Part shown: positions 29,219 to 37,377 of the stretch, in pieces
Numbering within the stretch: the stretch's first letter is position 1
Layout of the letters: each line of letters begins with the position of its first letter
Source of the DNA: Stappia sp. MMSF_3263
GTDB lineage: Bacteria > Pseudomonadota > Alphaproteobacteria > Rhizobiales > Stappiaceae
NCBI RefSeq assembly: GCF_030733745.1
Contig: NZ_JASHIK010000002.1
Location: 62,001-126,000 of the forward strand
Direction of reading: 5' to 3'
DNA length: 64,000 nt
The notes under the pieces: generated by a model
Told to the model about the DNA's origin: nothing
Seen by the model: only the letters and a program-made list of their open reading frames with translations
Database searches by the model: none
Made by a program: the position numbers and the translations under genes

Positions 29219-30472
29219 TCAGCCCAGCGAAAGCCCGCGCATCAGGCGCGGGCGCGCCATCATTGGGGCGATCCCCTCGCGCATCAGCAATCGGCGCAGG
29301 GGCGGCACGCGGCTCGCCGCGTAGAGCCCCACGCTTCGCAACGCCTGCACCGGCAGCAGGTCGCTCATCAGCGACCGGTTGAGCAGGTCGACGGCCATGG
29401 TCCGTGATGCGATGTCGGGGCGCCGCGCCCGTTCGTAGCGGGCAAGAACCGCGTCCGATCCGATATCCTCGCCCTTGCGCCGCGCGGCGACCAGCAGTTC
29501 GGCAAGCGCCGCGACATCGCGCAGTCCCAGGTTCAGCCCCTGGGCACCAATGGGCGGAAAGGCGTGGGCGGCCTCCCCGACGAGCGCGCAGCGGCCCGCC
29601 GCGACTGTTTCCGCGGTCATGCCGCCAAGCGGATAGACCTGCCGTTTGCCGGCGATCCGCATGCGGCCGAGAACCGATGCGGCCCTGCGCTCCAACTCCA
29701 GCGACAACGCCTCGTCGTCCATGGCCAAGAGCCGTTCGGCCTCCTCCGGCTGTTCCACGCAGACGAGCGAGGACCGGTGGCCCGTCAGCGGCACCAGCGT
29801 GAACGGTCCTGTCGGCGTATGGAACTCGTTCGAGTGGTTGTGGTGCGGGACGTCATGTTCGAGGTTGAGCACCAAGGCGGACTGCGGATAGCGCCAGGAC
29901 TTTGCCGCGATGCCGGCGGCCGCGCGCACGGACGACATGCGGCCGTCCGCACCGATGACGAGGCGGGCCCCGACCTGCCGGCCGCTCTCCAGCACAAGCG
30001 TTGCGTCGTCGCCCCCGGTCTCCAGGCGCGCCAGGCGATCCTCTATCCGCAGCAGGGACGGTTCGCGATCGCAGGCCGCGGCGAGGGCGCCGTTCAACTC
30101 GCTGTTCTGGATGTTATGGCCGAAGGCATCGAGCTTCAGTTCCGAGGCGTCGAAGACGACCTCGGGGGCGCGCAGCAGCCGGCCGGTGGCATCGATCAGG
30201 CGCATGTGTCGAAGCGGCGCCGTGTGCGGCTCGATCGCGGCCCACAGGTCGAGTGCACGCAGCATTTCCACAGACGAATCGAGGAGCGCCGTCGTCCTGT
30301 CGTCTTGTGCGGGCAGCGCCGGGGCGACAAGCGCCACGGAAAAACCGTGGCGGGCAAGCGCGATCGCCATCGTCATGCCTGAGGGGCCCGCTCCGACAAT
30401 CGCGACATCCACCCTGTCGGAGGTGCCTGTCGTCTCCGGTTTCCTCGAACTGGCGGATTCGCGCTTTGTCAT
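29219..30472 (-). CDS. UbiH/UbiF/COQ6-family FAD-dependent monooxygenase
   Basis: 417 residues. VDVAIVGAGPSGMTMAIALARHG (residues 21-43) is the FAD-binding GxGxxG fold; LVIGADGRMSSVRAAAG is the DG motif and CALVGEAAHAFPPIGAQGLNLGLRD the ribose-binding motif of the UbiH/COQ6 group. Such enzymes hydroxylate the ring of ubiquinone precursors. The ATG at 30472 has GAGGGAGC just upstream; a start at 30544 would add 24 unmatched residues. It is convergent with the CoA-transferase gene, with seven bases between the stops. Confidence 0.9.
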   Translation of the reverse strand: MTKRESASSRKPETTGTSDRVDVAIVGAGPSGMTMAIALARHGFSVALVAPALPAQDDRTTALLDSSVEMLRALDLWAAIEPHTAPLRHMRLIDATGRLLRAPEVVFDASELKLDAFGHNIQNSELNGALAAACDREPSLLRIEDRLARLETGGDDATLVLESGRQVGARLVIGADGRMSSVRAAAGIAAKSWRYPQSALVLNLEHDVPHHNHSNEFHTPTGPFTLVPLTGHRSSLVCVEQPEEAERLLAMDDEALSLELERRAASVLGRMRIAGKRQVYPLGGMTAETVAAGRCALVGEAAHAFPPIGAQGLNLGLRDVAALAELLVAARRKGEDIGSDAVLARYERARRPDIASRTMAVDLLNRSLMSDLLPVQALRSVGLYAASRVPPLRRLLMREGIAPMMARPRLMRGLSLG

Positions 30473-30668
30473 TGCCGGCTCCCTCGGCGGGTCTGCATAC
30501 TCTCTTGTGTGGAAGATGACTGTCCGGGACGGATTTGCAAGCACCGGACATGCGCGATTGGTCGCATCCGCAAGGAAGCGGATGAACGGCTATCCCGTAT
30601 CTTGCTACCTGTAGCGGTCTTGAACTGAGGCCTTGCGCAGGGCCGAAACCGAAAATGGAGCGACGTGC

Positions 30669-31616
30669 ATGGCCGGACGGGCGGAAGCGGAGCGGGGCGG
30701 AACAGGGCGCATGCCCGGTCTGCATGCGCTTGCCCGCCGGCCGAGGGGAGCCGTCTTCCTGGCTGTCGGCGTGGCGGCTCTTGCCGGCTGGGCCTATCTC
30801 GCGGCGATGGTCGCGGCCATGGTTCCGGTCATGGACATGTCGGAACTCGGTCCGGGGATGGGGGCGTTCAACCGGTTCAACATCTTTGCCGACCTCCCGG
30901 CGGAGGCACGCGCGGCCCTGGCCGCCATCTGCCTGCCTGAAGGGGCGACGACCTTCGGCATGCCTGTCGACGGCGCATGGTCGACCGCCGATGCCGGTCT
31001 TGTCTTCATCATGTGGGTGATGATGGCGCTGGCGATGATGCTGCCGAGCGCGGCGCCGATGCTCGCGACCTATTCCGAGCAGCCGCGCCTGATCGCGGGG
31101 CGCGAGGCACGCACCCTTCCGGTGGCGACCCTGGCGCTCGGCTATCTCTCCGTCTGGATTGGCTACGCGTTGGTCGCCACCGCGGCGCAGGGCGGGCTGA
31201 CGGCCTTGCGGCTGGTGTCGCCGATGATGGCGCCGGCCAGTCTCGTGCTGGCCGGAACGACGTTGATCGCGGCGGGGATCTACCAGTTCACGCCGGCCAA
31301 GCTTGCCTGTCTGATGCGCTGCCGCCGCCCGCTTCCCTTCTTTGTCGAACGGGTGCCGGCGAACTATTTCAGCGTGTTCCGCCTTGGCGTCATCCAGGGC
31401 CTGCTGTGCCTTGGCTGCTGCTGGGCGTTGATGACGGTGATGTTCGCTGTCGGTATCATGAATGTCGTGTGGATCGCCGTTTTGGGACTGCTGATGGCGA
31501 TCGAAAAGACCGTTCACGCCATGTGGGTGCCGCGCGCCGTGGGCGTGCTGCTTCTCCTGTGGGGAACGCTTCTGCTGGCTGTTTCCGATGCCGGCAAGGC
31601 GGCGCTGGGGCTCTGA
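30669..31616 (+). CDS. DUF2182 integral membrane protein
   Basis: 315 residues with about six to seven membrane segments. FIMWVMMALAMMLPSAAPMLATYSE, LALGYLSVWIGYALVATAAQ, IYQFTPAKLACLMRCRRPLPFF and LGVIQGLLCLGCCWALM are the DUF2182 family pattern (predicted metal-binding membrane protein, with a conserved Met/Cys-rich core). The role is not established, though metal (copper) handling has been suggested for relatives. ATG 30669 follows GGAGCGA. It is divergent from the UbiH-like gene. Confidence 0.85.
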   Translation: MAGRAEAERGGTGRMPGLHALARRPRGAVFLAVGVAALAGWAYLAAMVAAMVPVMDMSELGPGMGAFNRFNIFADLPAEARAALAAICLPEGATTFGMPVDGAWSTADAGLVFIMWVMMALAMMLPSAAPMLATYSEQPRLIAGREARTLPVATLALGYLSVWIGYALVATAAQGGLTALRLVSPMMAPASLVLAGTTLIAAGIYQFTPAKLACLMRCRRPLPFFVERVPANYFSVFRLGVIQGLLCLGCCWALMTVMFAVGIMNVVWIAVLGLLMAIEKTVHAMWVPRAVGVLLLLWGTLLLAVSDAGKAALGL

Positions 31617-31762
31617 AGGTCCGGTTCGCGCGAAATCAATTGCGACAAATACATGTCAGTTGTGTTGCAGTTGGCCGCGCATGAAGGCATAGGAAGAGTT
31701 TGGGGGATGTTTCTCTCGTCCCGCCGGATCGACGGCGCGGACCATTTCGCGAGGCAAAGCCT

Positions 31763-32503
31763 GTGGCAAAGGGCAAGACGGCGGATCTCGACGCAGGCGT
31801 CGCGGAACGGCTCAAAAGCGCTCACCCGCTGTTTCTCATTCATGTCCTGACCGCGCTCGGCGCGCCCATTGCGCTGCTCGCGCTGCTGGCAGGATCGCGC
31901 GGCGACTGGAGCATGCTCTTCGTCTGGCTCGGCATCGCGCTGGTCATCGACGGTGTCGACGGCCCCCTTGCGCGTCGTTTCGATATCGCCAGGCGCATGC
32001 CGCAATGGTCGGGCGCCTCTCTCGACTTCGTCATCGATTACGCCACCTACGTGTTCCTGCCAGCCTTCGCGCTCGCTGCCAGCGGCATGCTGTCGACGCC
32101 CTGGAACTGGATCTGTGGCGGCCTCGTCGTGTTTACCGGCGCGCTTTACTTCGCCGACAACGGCATGAAACAGCCGGACGGGTCCTTCAAGGGTTTCCCG
32201 GCCGGGTGGAACATGGTCGTCTTCGGCCTGATGGTTCTGTCCTCGTCCCAGGTTTTCACGGTGATCTTCGTGGTCGCCCTTTGCGCGCTGACCTTCGCCC
32301 CGATCCGGTTCGTCCATCCGGTCCGCGTCGTGAAGTGGCGCATCCTGACCCTGGCAATGACGCTTGTCTGGTTCATCGCGGCGGGCTTTGCCATCGCCAA
32401 CGGGATGTCGGCGGAAGGCCTGGTCAAGTGGATGCTGGCCGTCTCAAGCGTCTATCTGCTTTGCGTGTCGGCGGTGCAGCAGGGCCTCGAAGCGCTGCGC
32501 TGA
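31763..32503 (+). CDS. pcs: Phosphatidylcholine synthase
   Basis: 246-residue inner-membrane enzyme that joins CDP-diacylglycerol and choline in one step, a pathway found mainly in Rhizobiales and relatives. The CDP-alcohol phosphotransferase motif is DGPLAR (residues 66-71), then G84, D88 and D92. FPAGWNMVVFGLMV and FAPIRFVHPVRV match Sinorhizobium Pcs closely. The GTG at 31763 after GAGGC gives the usual length; a TTG at 31700 would add 21 residues. It implies that the organism can take up choline and has phosphatidylcholine in its membranes. Confidence 0.93.
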   Translation: MAKGKTADLDAGVAERLKSAHPLFLIHVLTALGAPIALLALLAGSRGDWSMLFVWLGIALVIDGVDGPLARRFDIARRMPQWSGASLDFVIDYATYVFLPAFALAASGMLSTPWNWICGGLVVFTGALYFADNGMKQPDGSFKGFPAGWNMVVFGLMVLSSSQVFTVIFVVALCALTFAPIRFVHPVRVVKWRILTLAMTLVWFIAAGFAIANGMSAEGLVKWMLAVSSVYLLCVSAVQQGLEALR

Positions 32504-32604
32504 CAGCGAATTCGCTCTTGGCTTCCGGTCGGGCATTTGCCATGAGGAGGTGAGGGCGGCGCCCCTTCCCCCCGATGCCGCCCCTTGCAAGACGAGGGAA
32601 CGGC

Positions 32605-33327
32605 ATGATCGAACTGCTGAATGATCCGGCTGTCTGGGCCAGCCTCCTGACCCTGACGGTCATGGAGATCGTGCTCGGCATCGACAACATCATCTTCATC
32701 TCCGTCCTGGTCAGTCGGCTCGATCCGAAGCAGGCCAAGCGCGCGCGCCAGATCGGACTGGCTCTGGCGCTGATCTTCCGCATCGCGCTCCTGTCCATCC
32801 TGACGGTGCTGATCGGACTGACCGCTCCGGTCTTCACCGTTTTTGGAGAAGGTATTTCCTGGCGCGACCTGATCCTGCTTGCCGGCGGCCTGTTCCTGAT
32901 CGTCAAGGGAACGCACGAAATCCATCAGGGTATCGAGGGCGGCCATGACGCGGGCGGATCGGCGGCAGTCGCGAGCTTCGGCGCGGTGATTGCCCAGATC
33001 ATCGTCATCGACATGGTGTTTTCGGTCGATTCCATCGTCACGGCGATCGGCATGGCCGAGCATATCGAGGTCATGGTCGCGGCGGTGATCATCTCGATGA
33101 TCGCGATGTACCTGGCTTCCGGTCCGATTTCGGCCTTCGTCCAGAAGCATCCGACAACCAAGATGCTGGCGCTTGCCTTCCTGCTGCTGATCGGCGTGGC
33201 GCTGGTCGCCGACGGGCTCGGCTTCCACATCCCGCGTGGCTACATCTACTTCGCCATGGCTTTCTCGGCCGGTGTCGAGATCATCAACATCCTGGCGTCC
33301 CGTCGCCGTCGGGCGAAACACCAGTAA
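32605..33327 (+). CDS. TerC-family membrane protein
   Basis: 240 residues, about seven hydrophobic segments. MEIVLGIDNIIFISVLVSRL and VIDMVFSVDSIVTAIGMA are the two repeated TerC signatures with membrane-embedded acidic residues. Members (TerC, Alx, YoaE) are linked to manganese or calcium export and metallation of secreted proteins; a role in tellurite resistance is historical. ATG 32605 follows GAGGGA. A hairpin follows the gene at 33336-33361. Confidence 0.92.
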   Translation: MIELLNDPAVWASLLTLTVMEIVLGIDNIIFISVLVSRLDPKQAKRARQIGLALALIFRIALLSILTVLIGLTAPVFTVFGEGISWRDLILLAGGLFLIVKGTHEIHQGIEGGHDAGGSAAVASFGAVIAQIIVIDMVFSVDSIVTAIGMAEHIEVMVAAVIISMIAMYLASGPISAFVQKHPTTKMLALAFLLLIGVALVADGLGFHIPRGYIYFAMAFSAGVEIINILASRRRRAKHQ

Positions 33328-33330
33328 CGC

Positions 33331-33361
33331 AAAAAGGGTTGCCGGCACTGTCCGGCAACCC
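33331..33361 (-). terminator. Hairpin between terC and the quinone reductase gene, T-run on the minus strand
   Basis: GGGTTGCCGG (33336-33345) pairs with CCGGCAACCC (33352-33361), a 10-bp perfect stem with a 6-base loop. The A-run lies on the left (33331-33335), so the T-run of an intrinsic terminator follows the stem only on the minus strand. On the plus strand it can be only a T-less hairpin. It may block antisense transcription into terC. Confidence 0.5.
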
Positions 33362-33408
33362 CATGATCCCGTCCAGTTCGACAACAAGTCCCGATGGGAG
33401 CACGCGAA

Positions 33409-34386
33409 ATGGTTCACGCAATCAGGGTTCACGAGACCGGCGGACCCGAAGTCATGCGCTGGGAGGAGGTCGAGGTCGGTGCGCCGGCCGCGGGCGAGGC
33501 GCGTATCCGCCACACGGCCATTGGCCTCAACTTCATCGACACCTACTTCCGCTCCGGCCTCTATCCCGCGCCGGCGGGTACGCCATTCATCCCGGGCAAC
33601 GAGGGTGCCGGCGTGATCGTGTCCGTCGGCGAGGGTGTCACCCACGTGGCGCCCGGCGACCGCATCGCCTATGTGGGGCCGCTCGGATCCTATGCCGAGG
33701 AGCGGCTTGTGCCGGCCGACCGGCTGGTCAGGATCCCGGACGGCGTCGACGACAACACGGCCGCCGGCATGATGCTGAAGGGCATGACCGCACGCTATCT
33801 CCTGCGCCGGACGTTCAACGTGACGTCCGACACGACACTGTTGTTCCACGCGGCGGCAGGCGGTGTGGGCCTGATCGCAGGCCAATGGGCGGCAAAGCTC
33901 GGCGCCACCGTCATCGGCACGGTCGGGTCCGAAGAGAAGGCGGAACTCGCCCGGGCCAACGGCTACACGCATGTGATCAACTACCGCACCGAGAACTTTG
34001 TCGAGCGCGTGCGCGAGATCACCGACGGCAAGCTTTGCGATGTCGTCTATGATTCCGTCGGCAAGGACACCTATCCCGGCTCGCTCGACTGCCTGCGGCC
34101 GCTTGGCCTGTGGGTCTCGTTCGGCCAGTCGTCGGGCCCGATCACGGACTTCAACCTTGCCTTGCTCGGCCCCAAGGGATCGCTGTTCGCCACCCGTCCG
34201 ACACTGTTTTCCTATATCGCCTCGCGCGCGGATCTCGAGCAGACCGCCGGAGACCTTTTCGATGTCGTTCGCTCGGGCGATGTGAAGATCCAGGTGAACC
34301 AGGAATACGCACTTTCCGACGCGGTGCGTGCCCACCAGGATCTGCAGGGCCGCAAGACCACCGGCACGACGGTTCTCGTTCCCTGA
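33409..34386 (+). CDS. NADPH:quinone oxidoreductase, zeta-crystallin type
   Basis: 325-residue cytoplasmic medium-chain reductase. AIRVHETGGPEVMRWEEVEV opens the protein as in QorA; TAIGLNFIDTYFRSGLY and NEGAGVIVSVGEGV follow; FHAAAGGVGLIAGQWAA is the NADPH-binding AAxxGVG motif. No zinc-ligand set is present, consistent with the zinc-free quinone reductase branch. ATG 33409 follows GGGAG. It is separated from the LysR gene by a large hairpin and probably forms its own unit. Confidence 0.93.
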   Translation: MVHAIRVHETGGPEVMRWEEVEVGAPAAGEARIRHTAIGLNFIDTYFRSGLYPAPAGTPFIPGNEGAGVIVSVGEGVTHVAPGDRIAYVGPLGSYAEERLVPADRLVRIPDGVDDNTAAGMMLKGMTARYLLRRTFNVTSDTTLLFHAAAGGVGLIAGQWAAKLGATVIGTVGSEEKAELARANGYTHVINYRTENFVERVREITDGKLCDVVYDSVGKDTYPGSLDCLRPLGLWVSFGQSSGPITDFNLALLGPKGSLFATRPTLFSYIASRADLEQTAGDLFDVVRSGDVKIQVNQEYALSDAVRAHQDLQGRKTTGTTVLVP

Positions 34387-34398
34387 TCCGATCAACAG

Positions 34399-34436
34399 GG
34401 GCGGCGCCTGTCGGGAAGTCCAGACAGCCGCCGCCC
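34399..34436 (+). terminator. Large GC-rich hairpin after the quinone reductase gene
   Basis: GGGCGGCGCCTGTC (34399-34412) pairs with GACAGCCGCCGCCC (34423-34436) with one mismatch around a 10-base loop, 12 bases past the stop. It lacks a T-run and is probably a weak terminator or mRNA-stabilising element before the LysR gene. Confidence 0.5.
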
Positions 34437-34455
34437 GGAAAGCAGACAACAGGCT

Positions 34456-35397
34456 ATGGATCGCGCGCGCCATCTCTACGGTCCGGCGCTTCGTTACTTC
34501 GCGGCGGTGGCAGCGGCCGGCTCCATTCGCGCAGCGGCGCGAGAGCTCAACGTTGCCTCGAGCGCGGTCAACCGGCAGATCCTCTGGCTTGAGGAAACGC
34601 TCGGGCACGCGCTCTTCGACCGGGTGGCGCGCGGTGTCCGCCTGACTCCGGCCGGCGAGATCCTGCGTGCCCACGTGCTCCGCACCTTGTCGGACTTCGA
34701 TGCCACCGCCGGCGATCTCGACGCCCTGACCGGCATGCAGCGCGGCGGCGTGCATGTCACCAGCGTCGAAAGCGTGGCGGAAAGCCTGCTGCCTGGCGTC
34801 ATCGCCGCTTTCCGGCGCAAGTTCCCGGGCATTCACATCACCGTGCGGCTTGCAGGCTCCGAACAGGTGGCGCTGGCGGTGATTGCCGGCGAAACCGATG
34901 TCGGCTTCACCTTCGAGCCGCCGGAGGATCCACGCCTCGACATCGCCTTCCACCGCGATCTGGCGATCGGCGCGGTCGTCCGGCCCGGGCACCCTCTGAC
35001 GGCAACGCGCCGACCGAGCCTGGCCGACTGCCTGGCCTACCCGTTCTGTTTGCCGTCGTCCGGCCTCTCCCTGCGCAAGCGCATCGACATGGTGCTTGCC
35101 GACAGACCGCTCGGGCGCGGTGCGTTCGTCGAGGCCAATTCGCTGAAGCTTATGAAAGCTCTTGCAATTGCCGACGATGCCGTTGTCTTCCAGACCATCC
35201 TGGGGCTGGAGCGGGAACTCGCCGACGGATCCCTGGTCTTCCTGCCCTTGCGCGATCCGCCGCTGCAGCGGGACCGGTTCACGGTGTTGACGTCGTCGCA
35301 TCGCGGGCTCAGCCACGCGGCGCGTGCATTCTTCGATCATTCGGTGACCGCATTGCGCGAACGGCTCTCGCATATTGATGCCAAAACGGCATCATAG
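34456..35397 (+). CDS. LysR-family transcriptional regulator
   Basis: 313 residues. The N-terminal winged helix-turn-helix (residues about 10-70, YFAAVAAAGSIRAAARELNVASSAVNRQILWLEE) is followed by a periplasmic-binding-like effector domain starting at RGGVHVTSVESVAESLLPGVI. It lies 129 bases upstream of uraH in the same orientation, not divergent as is usual for LysR regulators. Control of the purine genes downstream is therefore plausible by position only. Confidence 0.92.
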   Translation: MDRARHLYGPALRYFAAVAAAGSIRAAARELNVASSAVNRQILWLEETLGHALFDRVARGVRLTPAGEILRAHVLRTLSDFDATAGDLDALTGMQRGGVHVTSVESVAESLLPGVIAAFRRKFPGIHITVRLAGSEQVALAVIAGETDVGFTFEPPEDPRLDIAFHRDLAIGAVVRPGHPLTATRRPSLADCLAYPFCLPSSGLSLRKRIDMVLADRPLGRGAFVEANSLKLMKALAIADDAVVFQTILGLERELADGSLVFLPLRDPPLQRDRFTVLTSSHRGLSHAARAFFDHSVTALRERLSHIDAKTAS

Positions 35398-35526
35398 AGC
35401 GCGCGAATCTGTTCTGGTCGCTGTCACAATGCTGTTGCACTCTTTGAAGGCGTGCCCAAAGGGCGGTCATGGTTCAGACTTGGCCGACCCTTGGTGCGCG
35501 AAACCGAATAAATACGGAATGGGACG

Positions 35527-35889
35527 ATGGGACGACTGACCACGCATGTTCTCGACACCGCGCTCGGCAAACCTGCCGCGGGGCTTGCCCTGTCGTTGTG
35601 GAAGGCCGGGGGAGCGGGCGGGGAGGAGTTCAGTTGCATCGCCCGGGCGGTCACCAATTCCGATGGGCGCGTCGATGCCCCGCTGCTTGATGGCGATGCC
35701 TTCGTGACGGGCATTTACGAGCTCAGGTTCGAGGCAGGCGCCTATCTGGCCGCGTCCGGCGCGGCGCTCTCCGACCCGCCGTTCCTTGATGTCATTCCGC
35801 TACGGTTCGGAATCGCCGACGCCGCCGCGCATTATCACGTGCCCCTGCTGCTTTCGCCTTTCAGCTATTCCACCTACAGGGGGAGCTAG
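35527..35889 (+). CDS. uraH: 5-hydroxyisourate hydrolase (transthyretin-like)
   Basis: 120 residues, the standard length. The N-terminal [12 protein letters not shown] and the C-terminal YSTYRGS are the diagnostic transthyretin-related motifs; the catalytic His of HVLDT, the second His of [11 protein letters not shown] and the Arg and Ser of YRGS are present. It hydrolyses 5-hydroxyisourate, the product of urate oxidation, toward allantoin. It starts what looks like one long purine operon; xdhA begins three bases after its stop. Uricase and the OHCU decarboxylase gene are absent from the window. Confidence 0.95.
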   Translation: MGRLTTHVLDTALGKPAAGLALSLWKAGGAGGEEFSCIARAVTNSDGRVDAPLLDGDAFVTGIYELRFEAGAYLAASGAALSDPPFLDVIPLRFGIADAAAHYHVPLLLSPFSYSTYRGS

Positions 35890-35892
35890 GCC

Positions 35893-37377
35893 ATGCGCCA
35901 GGAACTCCGTTTCCTGCACAGGGGGAAGGTGGTCGAACTCGCCGACGTGCGGCCGACCGAAACTGTTCTCGACTACCTGCGCCTGCGGCGCGGCCTCGTC
36001 GGGACCAAGGAAGGTTGCGGGGAGGGCGACTGCGGCGCCTGCACGGTCGCCATCGGCCGGCTGGTCGAGGGCCGGCTCGTCTACCAGCCGGTCAATTCCT
36101 GCATCCAGTTTCTCGGCATGCTTGATGGTGCGGAGCTGGTCACGGTCGAGGATCTGGCGCAGGATGGACGCCTGCACCCGGTGCAGCAGGCAATGGTCGA
36201 CTGCCACGGGTCGCAATGCGGCTTTTGCACACCGGGCTTCATCATGAGCCTTTTCACCCTCTATCACGCACCTGATGCGCCGCCGACGCGCAAGACGGTG
36301 ACCGACTGGCTCGCCGGCAATCTGTGCCGGTGCACCGGCTACCGTCCGATTGTCGACGCGGCGATGGAGGCCTGTTTCCAGGTGGCGGACGATGCCTTTT
36401 CCCGCCGCGCGGAGGAGACGACGGCCGCCCTTGTGGAGATGGCGAGCGACCCGCACGACCTGCGGCTCGGCGACAAGGACCGGTTCTTTGCCGCGCCGGC
36501 CTCTCTCGACGCCCTGGCGGCGCTTTGCGAGGCGCATCCGGATGCGACCATTGTTGCAGGTGCGACGGATGTCGGCCTCTGGGTGACGAAGCAGCTTCGC
36601 GATCTGCCGCAAGTGATCTGGCTGGGCCGGGTGCGCGATTTCGAGAAGGTCGAGGAGACGCCTGGCGGCGTGCTGCTGGGGGCCGGGGCGACGTTCTCGG
36701 ACACGCATGCCTTCATGGCGCGGATCGATCCGGATCTCGGCGAGTTGTGGCGGAGAATCGGATCCCGGCAGGTGCGGGCCTCCGGAACGGTCTGCGGCAA
36801 TATCGCCAACGGTTCGCCGATCGGCGACAGCCCGCCGGCGCTGATTGCGCTCGGTGCGACGCTGGAACTGCGCAAGGGAGCGGCCTCGCGCACGGTGGCA
36901 CTCGAGGATTTCTTCATCGACTACGGCAAGCAGGATCGGGCGCCCGGGGAGATCGTCACCGGCCTCTATGTGCCGCGCCTCGATCCCAATCATGCTTTTC
37001 GCTGCTTCAAGATTTCCAAGCGTTTCGACCAGGACATCACGGCCGTGCTTTGCGCGTTGCGGCTGACGCTTGCCGACGGGACAATCACCGAGGCGCGCCT
37101 CGCGTTCGGAGGCATGGCGGCGACGCCCCGGCGGGCGGCAAAGGCGGAACTGGCCCTGATCGGGGCTCGACCGGACCAGCCTGCGAGCTGGGCTGCGGCT
37201 TTGAAGGCGCTTGGCGACGACTTCGACCCGATCAGCGACATGCGCGCCAGCGACGCGTATCGTCGCGAGGTGGCACGTGCTTTGCTGGCCAAGTCACTGG
37301 TTGAAATCGGTGGAACGCCGGACGAGAGGACACGGGTGACCGGTTTGCGCGGCGGGGAGACAAGCAATGCGGCTTGA
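35893..37377 (+). CDS. xdhA: Xanthine dehydrogenase small subunit (2Fe-2S and FAD)
   Basis: 494 residues. The N-terminal plant-type 2Fe-2S domain has GCGEGDCGACTV (Cys42, 47, 50) and Cys72; the second cluster domain has CGFCTPGF and CRCTGYRPI. The FAD-binding domain (about residue 200 on) contains IVAGATDVGLWVTKQL and SGTVCGNIANGSPIGDSPP. With XdhB it forms the molybdenum hydroxylase that oxidises hypoxanthine and xanthine to urate with NAD+. Its end overlaps the xdhB start by 11 bases, so translation is coupled. Confidence 0.96.
   Translation: MRQELRFLHRGKVVELADVRPTETVLDYLRLRRGLVGTKEGCGEGDCGACTVAIGRLVEGRLVYQPVNSCIQFLGMLDGAELVTVEDLAQDGRLHPVQQAMVDCHGSQCGFCTPGFIMSLFTLYHAPDAPPTRKTVTDWLAGNLCRCTGYRPIVDAAMEACFQVADDAFSRRAEETTAALVEMASDPHDLRLGDKDRFFAAPASLDALAALCEAHPDATIVAGATDVGLWVTKQLRDLPQVIWLGRVRDFEKVEETPGGVLLGAGATFSDTHAFMARIDPDLGELWRRIGSRQVRASGTVCGNIANGSPIGDSPPALIALGATLELRKGAASRTVALEDFFIDYGKQDRAPGEIVTGLYVPRLDPNHAFRCFKISKRFDQDITAVLCALRLTLADGTITEARLAFGGMAATPRRAAKAELALIGARPDQPASWAAALKALGDDFDPISDMRASDAYRREVARALLAKSLVEIGGTPDERTRVTGLRGGETSNAA

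Noticed and set aside
32452-35373. 973-codon minus-strand frame across terC, quinone reductase and LysR genes
   Set aside because: It spans three certain genes and their hairpins, has low-complexity composition and no family motif.
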